64,000 bases of DNA from Megaustenia siamemsis. Lineage: Eukaryota > Mollusca > Gastropoda > Stylommatophora > Ariophantidae. The position numbers were made by a program, and so were the translations under genes. The notes under the pieces were generated by a model that was not told the origin of the DNA, did no database searches, and saw only the letters and a program-made list of their open reading frames with translations. Location: NCBI GenBank assembly GCA_032433765.1, contig JAVIAB010000051.1, positions 50,764,530-50,828,529 on the forward strand. The letters run 5' to 3'. Shown piece by piece: positions 11,935-22,478 of this stretch (positions are counted from its first letter, which is position 1; each line of letters begins with the position of its first letter).

Positions 11935-12150
11935 ATGTGGTTCAGTGATTAGTGAACTGGACTACTAAAGACAAAGGGTTGGGTTCAATCCCGGTCAACA
12001 GTTCATCCGGTCTTAAATTAGCAGCAGCATTTTCTTGGAAAGGAGGGTGTTCTGTGTTGATACCGACCATATCACCCATAAATATGTTGTTGGTCATTGA
12101 AAAATCTCGCACTAAAACTGTATTCCTTATTCAGCCTAAAGTGTGAAGGA
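11935..12150 (+). mobile_element. SINE1 copy, decayed
   Basis: The tRNA-like head (gttcagtgattagtgaactg...gggttcaatccc) is clear at 11940-11992. The body retains the cttggaaagg and taccgaccatatcaccc segments and fades out after about 12080. Confidence 0.65.
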
Positions 12151-12479
12151 AACTTAAAGTGTCCAGGAAAAATTTGACAGAGGTTAGCGGAAATAGTGAT
12201 AAATAGTATGAGCCAAACACAGGGTACTCTATGAACGATGACTATAACTTCATGAAGTGGGGGAATTTTGTTTGTTGCCCAACAAGGTGTACTAGCCACA
12301 AAATGCATTGCCAACCAACAGTTGTCATGGCAACGGTTGCTGTGTCATGACTCTTTTCTTTTTATCACTATCTCTTGAGTATTATTGAAAATGTTCTCCA
12401 TCAAGTACCCTACTGATTAATCTAGGTATCGCTGACATGAGTGTTAAGTGGATCTACTAATTTACGTAACTTCATTAAC

Positions 12480-12827
12480 TTCTTCTTCTTTCCTTCCTCA
12501 TCTGCCTTTCAGCATCGAGGGGAGATATAATCTGCGGTCTTTTGCTCTTCTGTTCGCCTCTGCTGCTATTATGTTTCCTAGTGCTTCTAATATTCCATCG
12601 ACCCATCTTTTTCGTGGTCAAGCCACACCCTTGTGTTTTCACAACGTTTGTTGAAGGCGCGTTGTGTTGTGTTTTGTTCTTTCTGCCTTGTCACGTGGCC
12701 AAACCATTTTATCTGTTGTTTCCTTATGTATTCTATGGCGGGGGCTATTCCTAGCTTTTTTCTCAGTTCTTCATTTCTGATCTTACCTCTCAGACTGTTT
12801 CCTGTCATTCGTCTAACACATTTCATT
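12480..12827 (-). mobile_element. LINE D copy, 5'-truncated, with 12-bp target duplication
   Basis: On the minus strand this encodes the C-terminal region of a non-LTR reverse transcriptase polyprotein: RRMTGNSLRGKIRNEELRKKLG followed by the WFGHV motif and a basic tail. The copy is exactly bounded by the duplication AACTTCATTAAC at 12468-12479 and 12828-12839. That, the lack of upstream RT domains and the intact 3' side indicate target-primed reverse transcription that stopped after about 350 bases. It is closely related to the copy at 9890-10150. Confidence 0.88.
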
Positions 12828-12871
12828 AACTTCATTAACACCTGTCTTAAATGTGTTAATTTTCATATTGT

Positions 12872-13191
12872 TTTTTTTTTCGTTCGCCAGCTTTTACCTC
12901 CTACAAAGTTCCTAGAGACTATATAGGAACTGAATTTTGCATGTTAACCCATTTTTCCATGGCAGCCGTGTGCACAGGGGTCCCTCGCCACACAGGCAGA
13001 TAACTCGACTTCAGAGGTACTCATGTTTCTTACGTCCATGACGCTTCAAGCCAGGCCTCACTGCTGGGACCAGGGGTGGTTGCCGCAGAGATAAATCACA
13101 AATAAAAATCCCAACTGGTGCAGCCGGGATTTGAACCCACAACCTCTCTGTCTCGAGGCCGACGTCCTGCCTTGAGGCCAACCAGTCCTCA
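12872..13191 (-). mobile_element. SINE3 copy (Ser/Leu-tRNA-like head)
   Basis: Reads on the minus strand from a tRNA-like head (gactggttggcctcaaggca... with box B ggttcaaatccc) through a body containing the ctcatcgacg and gtgcacacggctgcca type blocks. The same element occurs at 59102-59446 and 63343-63672. A short duplication ATATTGT flanks it (12865-12871 and 13192-13198). The head has the longer variable region expected of a class II tRNA ancestor. Confidence 0.85.
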
Positions 13192-13204
13192 ATATTGTGT
13201 TTAA

Positions 13205-13420
13205 GAGTATTAGAGAACCTGGTGGCATTGTGGGGTTAGTGCACTCATCTGCCAACCTGAAGGTCCAGGGTTCACATACAAGTTGAGGCAAACACATTTT
13301 TTTAAAATAAAAGACTTACAGTGTCTTTAAATGGGTACCTGAGATATTCTCTAGGAAGGAAAGGCAATGAGGAAAGAAACTAGCCACCTCACCTCATAAA
13401 GTTGAGACAGTAACATTACA
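13205..13420 (+). mobile_element. SINE4 candidate (tRNA-like head)
   Basis: A tRNA-like head with box A (ggtggcattgtggggttagtg) and box B (gggttcacatac) at 13210-13275 is followed by a body containing gggtacctgagatattctc and aaagaaactagccacctcacc. It is the only copy in the window, so its ends are approximate and family status rests on the promoter boxes. Confidence 0.55.
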
Positions 13421-13613
13421 AACACTTCATTACACGGTGACTATTGCTATGGGACTACCTTTACCATTATATTTTATACCTAAAATAGCTACTGTTATGA
13501 CTTGTGTATTGCGTTTCCAATGGGTGCTGGGGGAAGGGTTGTGAGGCTGAAGAATGAAAACTGCCCTGTGCAGTCACCAATGGAATGTTTTGAGAGATAT
13601 TTTTATTAGAACT

Positions 13614-13896
13614 CATCATCATCATCATCATCATCATTGAGTGCCTTCTTCGCAACGAAGGTTGACTACCATGGATCGCCATTCTACTCTGTTCCTTGCT
13701 TTGATGGTGCAGGCTGTCATAGATTGACTTGTCCATCTTTTGATGTTACTCGTCCATGTTAGTCTTGGTCTGCCTCTGCCTCTTTTACCTTGTATTTTCC
13801 CTTCCAATATTACTTTTAGTAGGCTGTTGTGTCTTTTAACATACCCCAAAAATTTCATTTGTCTTGTCTTAATTGTATTTAGTAGTATATATAGTA
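13614..13896 (-). mobile_element. LINE A copy, 5'-truncated, 10-bp target duplication
   Basis: Minus-strand LINE A 3' end encoding FLGYVKRHNSLLKVILEGK, then GKRGRGRPRLTW and the terminal region. It ends in a (GAT)n tail of eight units (13614-13637), and is flanked by TATTAGAACT at 13604-13613 and 13897-13906. Compared with the copy at 6649 it carries one additional Gly-Arg codon pair in the RGRGRPR motif. Confidence 0.9.
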
Positions 13897-13906
13897 TATT
13901 AGAACT

Positions 13907-14853
13907 AATTTTTCAAATACATGTAGGTCAAGTATTGATGACTCAATCATGAGTGGATTTGGCATTTAGGGACCTTTTGTCTTCAAGAAATTGTGTGGAT
14001 CTGCTGTCAGAGTCTCTTGGAAGTCCATGCCAATGAAAGAGCTAATTGGTTTTATTAATTTCTGTTGTATGGACTTAAGACTTTGACATTTGAGGTATTT
14101 ATTGAATCTTTCAGTAGTCATTTTTTTGTGGAGAGTGAAGTTGATGAAGGTACATCTATGAGACTGATAATTTGTCAGGTCCTATATAATAGAGCAATAG
14201 ACAGGAAAGATCAGGGTAGTGTTTTACCTAGGAGCTACAAGATCATGCATGCTTTGCATTATCTGCAGGGAATGACTGGTCACCTAAGAATCTACACTAA
14301 GTATCGTAAGGCCACTTGTGTAAAAATATCAGTAATAATCTGTAAGAAACAAATAAAAATCTTGTTTATTTATTAAGAAAATTATCACAACTTTCATATT
14401 AACATGCAACAAGAAGTTTAAAAACATAACATAACGTCATTTCAATATACATGTCACATAATGTCATTTTAAACATACAAAGTTTCAATGAATCAACATA
14501 TATACATTTTAATTTCACATTCACTGTTCACATTGAATTTAGACATAATAAGTACCCTATAGTAAAGATGTGTCTTTTTTTTTTACATTTGTTATTAACA
14601 GAGGTAAAATAAAATGTTCTGTTTAAAAAAAATAAATGAACTCTCCAAGAATACATAACAAACTCTTTTTTATAAATTTGTTTGTCTCTATAAGTTTAAA
14701 AATAAATCTTTCAATAGACAAGTTTCCACATATTTAATAAACAAGAAAATAAAGTGGAAACTCATCACTAGGTTTTCAAATGTTTGAAGGAATGCCATTT
14801 TTATGAGTTAACATTCATTGCTAATTATTTATTAGATAATTCTTACAAAAGTA
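13907..14853. other. Non-coding, very AT-rich
   Basis: A 103-codon plus-strand frame (14065-14376) has no recognised motif. From 14380 the sequence is strongly AT-rich and resembles 3' UTR or intergenic DNA. A tttatt string at 14828-14833 is AATAAA on the minus strand, 21 bases past the stop of the candidate exon that follows. Confidence 0.45.
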
Positions 14854-15083
14854 TTATTTAAAAAACACATTTTTACCAACTAATGGTGTATAAAACCAGC
14901 ATTTAATTTTTTTGATGATGTTATTGATTTCATCATTTTTTGGTACGTTTGTAACATTTCCAATTCTTTGCTTGATTATTGTGTGGATTGCAATGCTCTG
15001 TATTTTGTACCCTGTGGTCCAGTCATCTTTCTTCAGCATGCCTCTATTCATGACTTCTTTATTTGCCTTTGATTTTCCTAGAT
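14854..15083 (-). CDS. Candidate terminal coding exon of an unrecognised gene
   Basis: On the minus strand a frame of 76 codons opens just after a possible acceptor (tatatctag at about 15092-15084) and ends with TAA at 14854. Its composition is protein-like: KANKEVMNRGMLKKDDW, then TTGYKIQSIAIHTIIKQR and a Lys/Ile/Asn-rich C-terminus. An AATAAA lies close downstream. I do not recognise the family and see no upstream exon, so it could be a real 3' exon, a decayed gene fragment or a fortunate open frame. The ATG at 15099 would allow a short ORF, but the context favours splicing into it. Confidence 0.35.
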
Positions 15084-15429
15084 ATAATTTATGACTCAAA
15101 TACTTTCATCTATACTTATATATCAAAGTTTGTGGAAATGGAAGTACAATTTACATTGTAACTGAATAAATATGTGATTTTAAGAAGTGCACTAAGATAA
15201 TTGAACAGACACTTGAAACTTTCATTGTGGCATATATCACATTTTTTTTTAAGTTTGCCCCATTCAATTATATGACTGGACATTCAATGCTGGATGTTTA
15301 GTGCAGTCACCATGAGGTGTTTCAGGTTAGAGTTTTTATTTTAGCCTTGACAGAAGAAAAACAAACTTTTTGACCATTCTCTTTATACACTGAATATTTC
15401 ATCACTACTTAAAAATTAAGCATAACAAA

Positions 15430-15775
15430 ACTATCTATCTATTGACCTTTCGAGCCGTAACCGGCCCATAGGGCGTAGACCAAGATACACCTTCTCCTAT
15501 ATGGATTTTTTGTTCTAGCAGTTTTCTTTTAAAGATATTTTATCAAATCTCGCCATCTGTCTCTGTTCTGTGCAAGCAGTTCTATCTCATTGAGGGAGCC
15601 GATTCCTGCTGCTCTTGCCTCTTTCATCAATGTTCTTCTCAGTGTCTCTCTGGGTCTTCCTCTTTTCCTCTTACCTGTTGTTTCCCATATGAGGGCTTGC
15701 TTTGCTATTCGGTTATTATCTCTTCTCATCACATGTCCAACATATGACCATCGTCTTTTCTTTACAAGTAGTTAA
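15430..15775 (-). mobile_element. LINE B copy, 3' end
   Basis: On the minus strand the reading is RRDNNRIAKQALIWE, then GKRKRGRPRETLRRTL, then GSLNEIELLAQNRDRWRDL, the familiar C-terminus of a non-LTR reverse transcriptase polyprotein. The 3' end has a TATC-type tail (GATA on the element strand). The frame is intact over this region, so the copy is fairly young. Related copies are at 21508 and 26876. Confidence 0.85.
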
Positions 15776-15849
15776 AATCGAAGCATTAGAGAGAATGGCA
15801 GTATTAGTAAGAACATAAGTAACAATACAGAAAACATAAATAGAAATGA

Positions 15850-15887
15850 CTGTTTAATAAAAAAAAAAAAAAAAAAAAAAAAAAAAT
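15850..15887. repeat. Poly(A) tract
   Basis: About 38 consecutive A. No processed pseudogene is recognised upstream. Confidence 0.9.
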
Positions 15888-16039
15888 AAGTAGGAATATA
15901 ATTGTCTTTAAAAATGAAAGTTAAGTCATTAGCATAAGCAGGTGCAACAATATAAATGGAGGCATTGGTAAGAATTGAAACGTGAAGGTATGAAATGATA
16001 AGTAAAATTGTTAAGTGTTACAAATAAACTATTTACTTA

Positions 16040-16690
16040 TCATCACCATCAAGTACCGTGCCTGCTGACGTAGTTGATCATATCTCTCCACAACTTTCGA
16101 TCTCGACAGTTATTTATCGTTTCTGTTGTTGACCTTCTGCCAAGTCATTCTCTTAACCTGTCTGATATCTTTTCTCTTTGCTTCCCTCTATCTATTCGTC
16201 TCTCAATTTTCCCAGTTGTCACAATATATTCCTGCTATTCCCTTTCCATTGCATGACCAAAAAATGATGATTGTTTCTTCCTAATTTTGGAAATTAACTC
16301 TTTTTTCTTTGGTCTCTTTCAGAACGTTTGCATTACTCTTTTTAACTGTCCATGGTATTCTCAAAATTCTTCTGTAAAACCACATTTCTACAGCCTCCAT
16401 GATTTTCTTGTCTGTTGTCCCATTCTCCATGATTCACATCTATATGTTAAGATCGGATCTTCATAACATTTAAGAACTCTTTTTCTTGTTGCTATTGTCA
16501 AAAATTGAATGCAGAGTATTTTCCTCATTTTTTTGGAAAGCTGCTTTTGCCTGAGCCATTCTGTATCTCACCTCTGTTGTGCATTGCAGTGATATCTTTT
16601 TCTTTGTTGTTACCGTTGCTTCTGTCTTTTTGTTATTACGGCTGAGTCGTTTATTTTTGCTTTCATTCCCTATAATTATTTTATTTACCT
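16040..16690 (-). mobile_element. LINE C copy, 3' part
   Basis: Minus-strand copy of the element described at 20507, starting with the catcaccatcaagtaccgtg tail at about 16040 and extending further 5' through the region that encodes the reverse-transcriptase thumb. Frameshifts and stops break the frame, so it is a dead copy. Confidence 0.8.
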
Positions 16691-16899
16691 ATAGATCTAT
16701 TGGAATAATAAGAGGTTAACACTTAGACAGTTAATAAATAATAGCAACTCTAGATTCTAGACAACTAATAATAATAAGCAGTCAGGAATGTTGAATTAAC
16801 ACGAGGACTAAGGCCAAGTAGGAGACTGCACTATCTACTACATGGTTATTACTGTCACTATCTTCAATGGTTAATTAAATTATATTGAACAATAAGTAA

Positions 16900-17206
16900 A
16901 AAGTAAAAGTAAAGGTTCCCTCCACGCCTTGCTAGTTGTATGGGGAATATGGTGTTAGTGACCATATTTTTCTATGACCACGGCACATTTTTGTGTCATG
17001 TGGTCGGTATCACGTCAGGCCGCCTTTACTTCCCAGAAAAATCTCTGGTACCCATTTTTAGAGGCTGGGTAAACCCTGGAGCCTTGTCATTCCGAAAAAA
17101 TCCGCCACTCCTGGGGATTAAACCCGGACCCTTCTGGTCAGGAAGCGAGCACACTAACCACTCAGCCACCGAGGCGAGCACACTAACCACTCAGCCACCG
17201 AGGAGA
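16900..17206 (-). mobile_element. SINE2 copy with duplicated head segment
   Basis: Near full-length minus-strand SINE2. The body carries the block gtatggggaatatggtgtta shared with SINE1, and the segment around ggtacccattttta. In the tRNA-like head a 29-bp unit beginning gcgagcacactaaccactca is present twice in tandem (17145 and 17174), which duplicates box A. Confidence 0.88.
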
Positions 17207-17400
17207 AAAAGAATAATGTTTAAAAAAAAACATTGATATATTTACACCGTAGTGTAAAAATTAAAGTTACATTTACTGTATACAGTATTTCAGTAGTCGT
17301 AAAAAAAAAAGCTACATACGAAAACTCTCTTGCACTTTCTTGTATTCTAACACAGTTTCTTTATGCTTATAGTATTTATTTTACATTTGCTCTTTCATTC

Positions 17401-17407
17401 AAACGCA

Positions 17408-17467
<60 letters not shown>
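17401..17467. repeat. Compound (GCAC)n(AC)n(AT)n microsatellite
   Basis: Consecutive runs of acgc, ac and at units. Confidence 0.95.
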
Positions 17468-17646
17468 CAAAAAGACTGAGCCAAGACAACCATATCTGTG
17501 GTGATGGAAAAATATTAAGCAAAGAAAAGATATGAAAATAGTAGATTTAATGTTTTATTGACAAGGTAGCATGTTTCAGGCACCATGAAAAATTACATAT
17601 TTTCAAAATCACTTATCTCTCAAGCAAACGCTCACTATCATGTTGC

Positions 17647-17649
<3 letters not shown>

Positions 17650-17694
<45 letters not shown>
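17650..17694. repeat. (AT)n microsatellite
   Basis: About 22 AT units. Confidence 0.95.
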
Positions 17695-17699
<5 letters not shown>

Positions 17700-17700
<1 letters not shown>

Positions 17701-18348
17701 GTATAAAACTACATGTATATTGGAATAATCTTAAGTACTTGTATAGAGAAGTGAACAATTAAACACTGTACATGATTTTAAAAAATTACTTTTGAAAATA
17801 ACCATTAAACATTTTTTTTTAAGTTTCTAAAAAATAAGGTTTTTATAGATCATAACATACATAATGTGATAGAATAAATAGCAGTGTAATGTTCTCCAAG
17901 TAATACTGAATTTTATTTTTAGCTACGATATAGATGGCTTCAAAACTAAAGCAGGTATAATAAGGTAAACATAATAACCAAGCAAAGTTGCATAAATAAA
18001 CGTACATGCTAAATTCAACTTGTCTTCAGGATGCAAATGTCAGATTCTGTAGAAACTCAAATCCATTTATAAAAATGTATAGATGCTTTCCAAAACAAAC
18101 CAAAAGGAGTTCTCGCACTGTAAATTAGCAATGTAAATAACCCATTCTGTGTGTACATCAGAAAATATATATTCTGATTATAAAAGTAATGAGAATGAAA
18201 AAATAGCAAGAGCAAAATTGTTCTCCTCTTCACAGCAGAAGTACGAAGAATACTTCTGAATCGTAAGTCACTTTCATGAAAGGAGTAACGTAGAAAATGC
18301 ATAAATAAAGTGAAGATAAGTTAATTAATTAATTATATGGCTAGTTAG
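17700..18348. other. AT-rich non-coding stretch
   Basis: Nothing recognised on either strand; it ends at the acceptor of the plus-strand candidate exon. Confidence 0.5.
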
Positions 18349-18513
18349 TCGAAGGCCCCGGTATCACTGCAGATGAATTAAAATCCATAATTGCTCAACC
18401 GCCCGTGCCAGTGGAATCATCAGAATTAACATCTCATCTCATTGAAGGATCCAAAGAAAGAAAGGCAGCTGCAGTCCCCATTATAACAGCTACGGCACAC
18501 ACCAAAGGACAAG
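18349..18513 (+). CDS. Candidate internal coding exon of an unrecognised gene (phase 1-1)
   Basis: A 165-nt stretch bounded by an acceptor-like gttag and a good donor (caag/gtatgc). In the single frame that fits, it encodes 54 complete codons of well-balanced protein sequence: EGPGITADELKSIIAQPP, VPVESSELTSHLIEGSK, then ERKAAAVPIITATAHTKGQ. The frame has a TAG six bases before the acceptor-defined start, so openness coincides with the exon boundary. The exon is symmetric (starts and ends in phase 1), and GC content is higher than the flanks. If the donor is not used, the frame runs to a stop at 18605 and an AATAAA follows at 18703, so a terminal exon is the alternative. I see no partner exon nearby and cannot name the family. 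Confidence 0.55.
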
Positions 18514-18956
18514 GTATGCTGCACCAAAAGTGTGCACAGTTGAGCTGTCTTTCATCATACAATACCATCATTCATCGTAAGAATATCGAAACACAATCCA
18601 TGTGAAAATAAATATTTTACTAATAACTGATTCAAAGTTTTGGCTAAACTATATTCAGGGCAGGTGTACTCTTTTCAAAAGATAACTCTAATAAGTATGT
18701 GCAATAAAATTTCCTTTATCATGCTCGATTATACAAACTCCTGATCCACCACATCTATACATTGTCATTGATTTTTATCAATTTAATAAGTAGGCTTGCA
18801 AACCATTAAGAAATTTAAAAAAAAAATTATCATTTAAGTAAAACAGGTGAAATCTAGAGATGGATTAAGGAATACACCAGCTGGACATTGCATTTGACAA
18901 AAAAGTCTCTACATTTAAATATAACATCTTTACAAGAAAGAACATACAGACTGAAA
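18514..18956. other. Non-coding stretch with AATAAA
   Basis: AATAAA at 18703-18708 on the plus strand could serve the preceding exon if it is terminal. No other feature. Confidence 0.4.
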
Positions 18957-19139
18957 CTACATGCCTGTGTGTTTGTTTAACAATGTCCAAAACTGTGAGG
19001 CTTCACTTTCCTTTGGTGTGTTAGAGAACATACACGTCTGACACCTGTAGAATTTCTCTGATTCTTTAATATTTGGAGTGAAGGCTTTTTTAATTTCTTT
19101 TTTTTTAAATCCAAGAGGATCAACAGGAATTGACACCAA
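18957..19139 (-). pseudogene. Weak candidate coding stretch, unrecognised
   Basis: The minus-strand frame reads VSIPVDPLGFKKKEIKKAF, then a CxxC pair (YRCQTCMFSN) and ends with TAG at 18957. Directly upstream the same frame contains HPGVHA and then a TAG at 19140-19142. Either an AG there is an acceptor, or this is a decayed gene piece with a premature stop. A nine-A run inside the frame would also be prone to length error. Function unknown. Confidence 0.2.
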
Positions 19140-19389
19140 CTATGCATGCACTCCTGGATGGGCTGCAATATTTGATACTAGTCTTCACACTTTGCATGTC
19201 GAACTTTCACAACCACCTCTAGTAACACGATTTAAAATGTGAAATGAATTTATTGATGCCATAAGCATATAGAAATATTAGCCTTTTTTATTCTGGCCTC
19301 TGATTTCACTAATATTCTTTTGTTCTATCTTTCAATGTTTAATATTAGGGTCTATAGGACATACGATTTATACACAACACATGGATAAG

Positions 19390-20500
19390 TTTTATTGCTT
19401 ACTACATGAGGGACTGACGGAAACAAGATAACATTTTCACTGCGTAAAACTTAGATACAGCAAGGCCTTCAATGCGTACATCATCAGAAACTGGGAAATC
19501 ATGAAAGATATGGGCTTTTCAACACATCTTGTCTAATGCAACTTATCTAATCGTATCACAAACAGTAAGCAGCTAGCAGAATAGTGGCTGAAACATTAAA
19601 TTGGTTTGAAGTACAAAACGGGATGAGTATAGGATGTATTCTCTCTCCATACCTGTTCAACTTTTATCCTGAGAACATCATGAGAAACGTCAGAAATGAT
19701 AACAAATTTCTTGTTCGACCCTTTCCCAATAAATAACAACATAATTCCAGAACTCAAGATACGCTGATGACACAGTCCTCCTCTCAAACAGTGCAAAAGA
19801 ATTAAAAGAAACAATTAAGTGTCTTAAAAACACAGCAAAGAGCAAAGCTTAAATCTAAATATATATAAAACTAAGATAATGTCCATTGGCAAAACAAAAA
19901 GTCAAAGTAAAATCATCATCAACAATAAAGAACTTGAAATTGTAACAAACTATGAATATCTGAAATCTGTAGTTACTAACAATGGAGACTGTCAGAAAGA
20001 GATCAACAGAAGATTAGCAATAGCAGCATAAAAATTAAACGCTCTGCGGCACACAACACAAGCAAGGCAATAAACGTAAAATTAATGAGGACATGTATCA
20101 TTCCTATAGCAACATATGGTTGTGAATCATGGACAATCTCGCAAACAGCAAGGAAGAAAATGTATTCATTCGAAACAAAATGTTACAGAAAAATCTTTAA
20201 GATACCTTTGATAATGAAAAAGAGAAATGAAGACATTAAAATATTTAAAAATTAAAAAGGAAATTAGAATACTATGGCCACGTCAAAAGACACAAAAGGT
20301 TGGAAAGAAAAGTAATGGAAGGTGTGGCTTCTGGGTGACGCACCATGAACAGACTAAGCAAGACCTCAAGGAGACCTTGTACATGACAAGAGAAGACATG
20401 GAGATCTGGATAGATATAGAGATTCTTTCAAACGTGAATGCAACGTTCTGAAAAAGGACATGCGACTTAATGATGAACAACACACATAGATGTAATTCTA
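19390..20500 (+). mobile_element. LINE relic with decayed reverse-transcriptase domain
   Basis: Plus-strand reading in shifting frames recovers pieces of a non-LTR reverse transcriptase in the right order: the AF(N) motif region near 19460, a decayed YADD-box region near 19760 (DTLMT), the connecting segment with MSIGKTKSQSK, then NYEYL near 19950, a Trp/Ser-containing ESWT region near 20130, and GHVKRHKR near 20275. Numerous stops and frameshifts show it is dead. It covers more of the RT than any other copy in the window. A LINE C copy lies against its 3' end. Confidence 0.7.
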
Positions 20501-20506
20501 CTCATC

Positions 20507-20946
20507 ATCATCATCATCAAGTACCGAGACTGCTGGCGTAGGTTATTATGTCTCTCCACAACTTTCGATCTCGACAGTTATTTATCATTTCTGTTGTTGA
20601 CCTTCTGCCAAGCCATTCTCTTAAGCTGTCTGGTATTTTTTCTCTTTGCTTCCCTCTATCTCTTCGTCCCTCAATTTTCCCAGTTGTTACAATACATTCC
20701 GGTTGTTCTCTTCTCATTACATGGCCAAAAAATGATGGTTGTTTCTTCCTAATATTGGAAATTAGCTCTCTTTTTGCTTTGACCTCTTTCAGAACATTTT
20801 CATTACTCTTCTTAGCTGTCCATGGTATTCTCAACATTCTTCTGTAAAACCACATTTCTACAGACTCCCGTGATTTTCTTGTCTGTTGTCCTATTGTCCA
20901 TGATTCACATCCATATGTTAAGACTGGCTCTACATAACATTTAAGA
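20507..20946 (-). mobile_element. LINE C copy, 3' end
   Basis: Minus-strand open frame with the LINE C-terminal signature: ESWTIG, EMWFYRRMLRIPWTAKKSNE, NVLKEVKAKRELI, FFGHVMRRE, GKIEGRRDRGKQREK, and a final segment with NNCRDRKLWRDI. The 3' end has a (GAT)n tail (20504-20519). A possible 7-bp duplication AATTCTA flanks it (20494-20500 and 20947-20953). The copy is open across about 170 codons, one of the younger LINE C insertions. Confidence 0.85.
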
Positions 20947-20954
20947 AATTCTAT

Positions 20955-21505
20955 TAGAATAATCATATATGTACAAAATACAATTATTTTACAGTAGTGG
21001 ATTTTGAAATAAAAATACATTTGACTTAAAAATTGCACAGTGAAGTGGAAAGAAATTAGGAAATTATGTCACATGAGAAAGTAATAAAAAAAACTAATAA
21101 AGTATGTTAACAAATTACTCCAAGCAAACATCTCGATGTCAAAAATCAACTAAGAGAGAAAAGAAGGCTCCAAACAATTATTAACAATTTTTGGTACACA
21201 AAAACATCAGTGAAGGTGTTAAAACTCTGAAAAATTATCGCAAAATGACACTACTTTGAGTATAAAACTAAAATAAATGGCCATAATGGAATGCAATTTG
21301 ATATCATTGCCACAAAAGTATAACCTCTAATGTTGCAGAATACGGATAGGTTCGTAATTAAATTACAAATGAAAACTTACCTTTTAACATTGTAAACTTA
21401 ATGACCACATGCTGAATTTTCTTTGCAAAACCTGAGATCTACACACACACACGAGCGCGCACGCACACGCACATACATACAGATTAGTAGAGCTGAGATG
21501 TAATT
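20955..21505. other. Non-coding stretch with a short AC/GC microsatellite
   Basis: A short (AC)n with GC interruptions at about 21440-21480. Nothing else recognised. Confidence 0.5.
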
Positions 21506-21507
21506 AT

Positions 21508-21870
21508 ATCTATCTATTGACCTTTCGAGCCGTAGCCGGCCCATATGGAGTAGACCTAGATACTCCTCTTATTTAAATTTTTGTTCTAGCAGTTTTCAAT
21601 TCTTTTAAAGATATTTTATCAAATTTCGCCATTTGTCTCTGCTTTGTGCAAGTAGCTCTATCTCATTGAGGGAGCCGATTCCTGCTGCTCTTGCCTCTTT
21701 CATCAATGTTCTTTTCATTGTCTCTCTAGATCTTCCTCTTTTCCTCTTACCTGTTGTTTCCCACACGAGGGCTTGCTTTGCTATTCGGTTATTGTCTCTT
21801 CTCACCACATGCGCAACATATGACCATTGTCTTTTCTTGATTACTGAAGATATTAGTGGTTGATTGATAC
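21508..21870 (-). mobile_element. LINE B copy, 3' end
   Basis: Very similar to 15430-15775. The minus-strand frame is open from about 21889 and reads VVRRDNNRIAKQALVWE, GKRKRGRSRETMKRTL and LLAQSRDKWRNLIKYL. The 3' end begins at the tatctatctattgacctttc block. Confidence 0.85.
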
Positions 21871-22290
21871 TAATATCAGGGTGATACAAATATTGGAAAA
21901 TGCTAAATAACTCCAGAAGAGAGCTAAATAATATATGATAATTCTAGATAGGAAATACTATATATTTTGAAACCCACCTGCAATCTTCTAAATAATGACT
22001 TAATTCTTGATCTGCAAGTAAAACAAAACAGTGGATAAACCAAGAATTATATGGGGAAGATAGCGTTTAAATGTCATATGAGGAACAGAAGTGGCATGGA
22101 TAGAAACAGAATGCATGGTCCATAGTTAGAATGAGTTTAATAAAGGAAATTTACCTAAAACATGTACTGAGAGCAGAAAGGTTAAAGATGAATTGAGTAA
22201 AGTATGAGAAATGTGTAAAAATATCACATGTAAACATTTATGAATTATCAGTTTTACAGACAATATGTGCATGTCCCAGTGGGAAATACA
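21871..22290. other. Non-coding, downstream of the PDZ gene
   Basis: No recognised element; probable 3' UTR and flank of the minus-strand gene. Confidence 0.45.
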
Positions 22291-22296
22291 TTTATT
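22291..22296 (-). promoter_or_regulatory. Candidate poly(A) signal of the PDZ gene
   Basis: AATAAA on the minus strand, 28 bases beyond the stop codon at 22324. This is close to the stop, and ATTAAA at about 22135-22140 is an alternative. Confidence 0.4.
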
Positions 22297-22323
22297 GTGT
22301 CAGTCTTGTTAAATATCGACCAA

Positions 22324-22478
22324 TCAAATTCTTCGAATTGTGATTTGAACTTCTCCATCCTTTAGAAACTTGAGATGGTTCCAAGCCTCATAGTGTCCCA
22401 TCTGTGAGAACTTGAGTCCATTCACTTCAAGAATCTCATCTTTGACTTTGAGCAGGCCGCACTTCTCTGCTGGACCGC
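22324..22478 (-). CDS. PDZ gene, last exon (second half of PDZ-c and stop)
   Basis: Acceptor tttcttggtag ends at 22479. The exon completes a split Gly codon and encodes GPAEKCGLLKVKDEILEVNG, then the helix GHYEAWNHLKFLKDG and the last strand VQITIRRI, followed by TGA. The Asp-Glu-Ile-Leu-x-Val-Asn-Gly motif is the standard PDZ beta-C/D signature, and the His/Tyr-Glu-Ala-Trp-Asn helix closely matches the C-terminal PDZ of the IL16/PDZD2 group. Confidence 0.93.

Noticed and set aside
12448..12926. Plus-strand open frames over 12448-12926
   Set aside because: They are antisense to the LINE D copy, which has a recognisable RT C-terminus on the minus strand.
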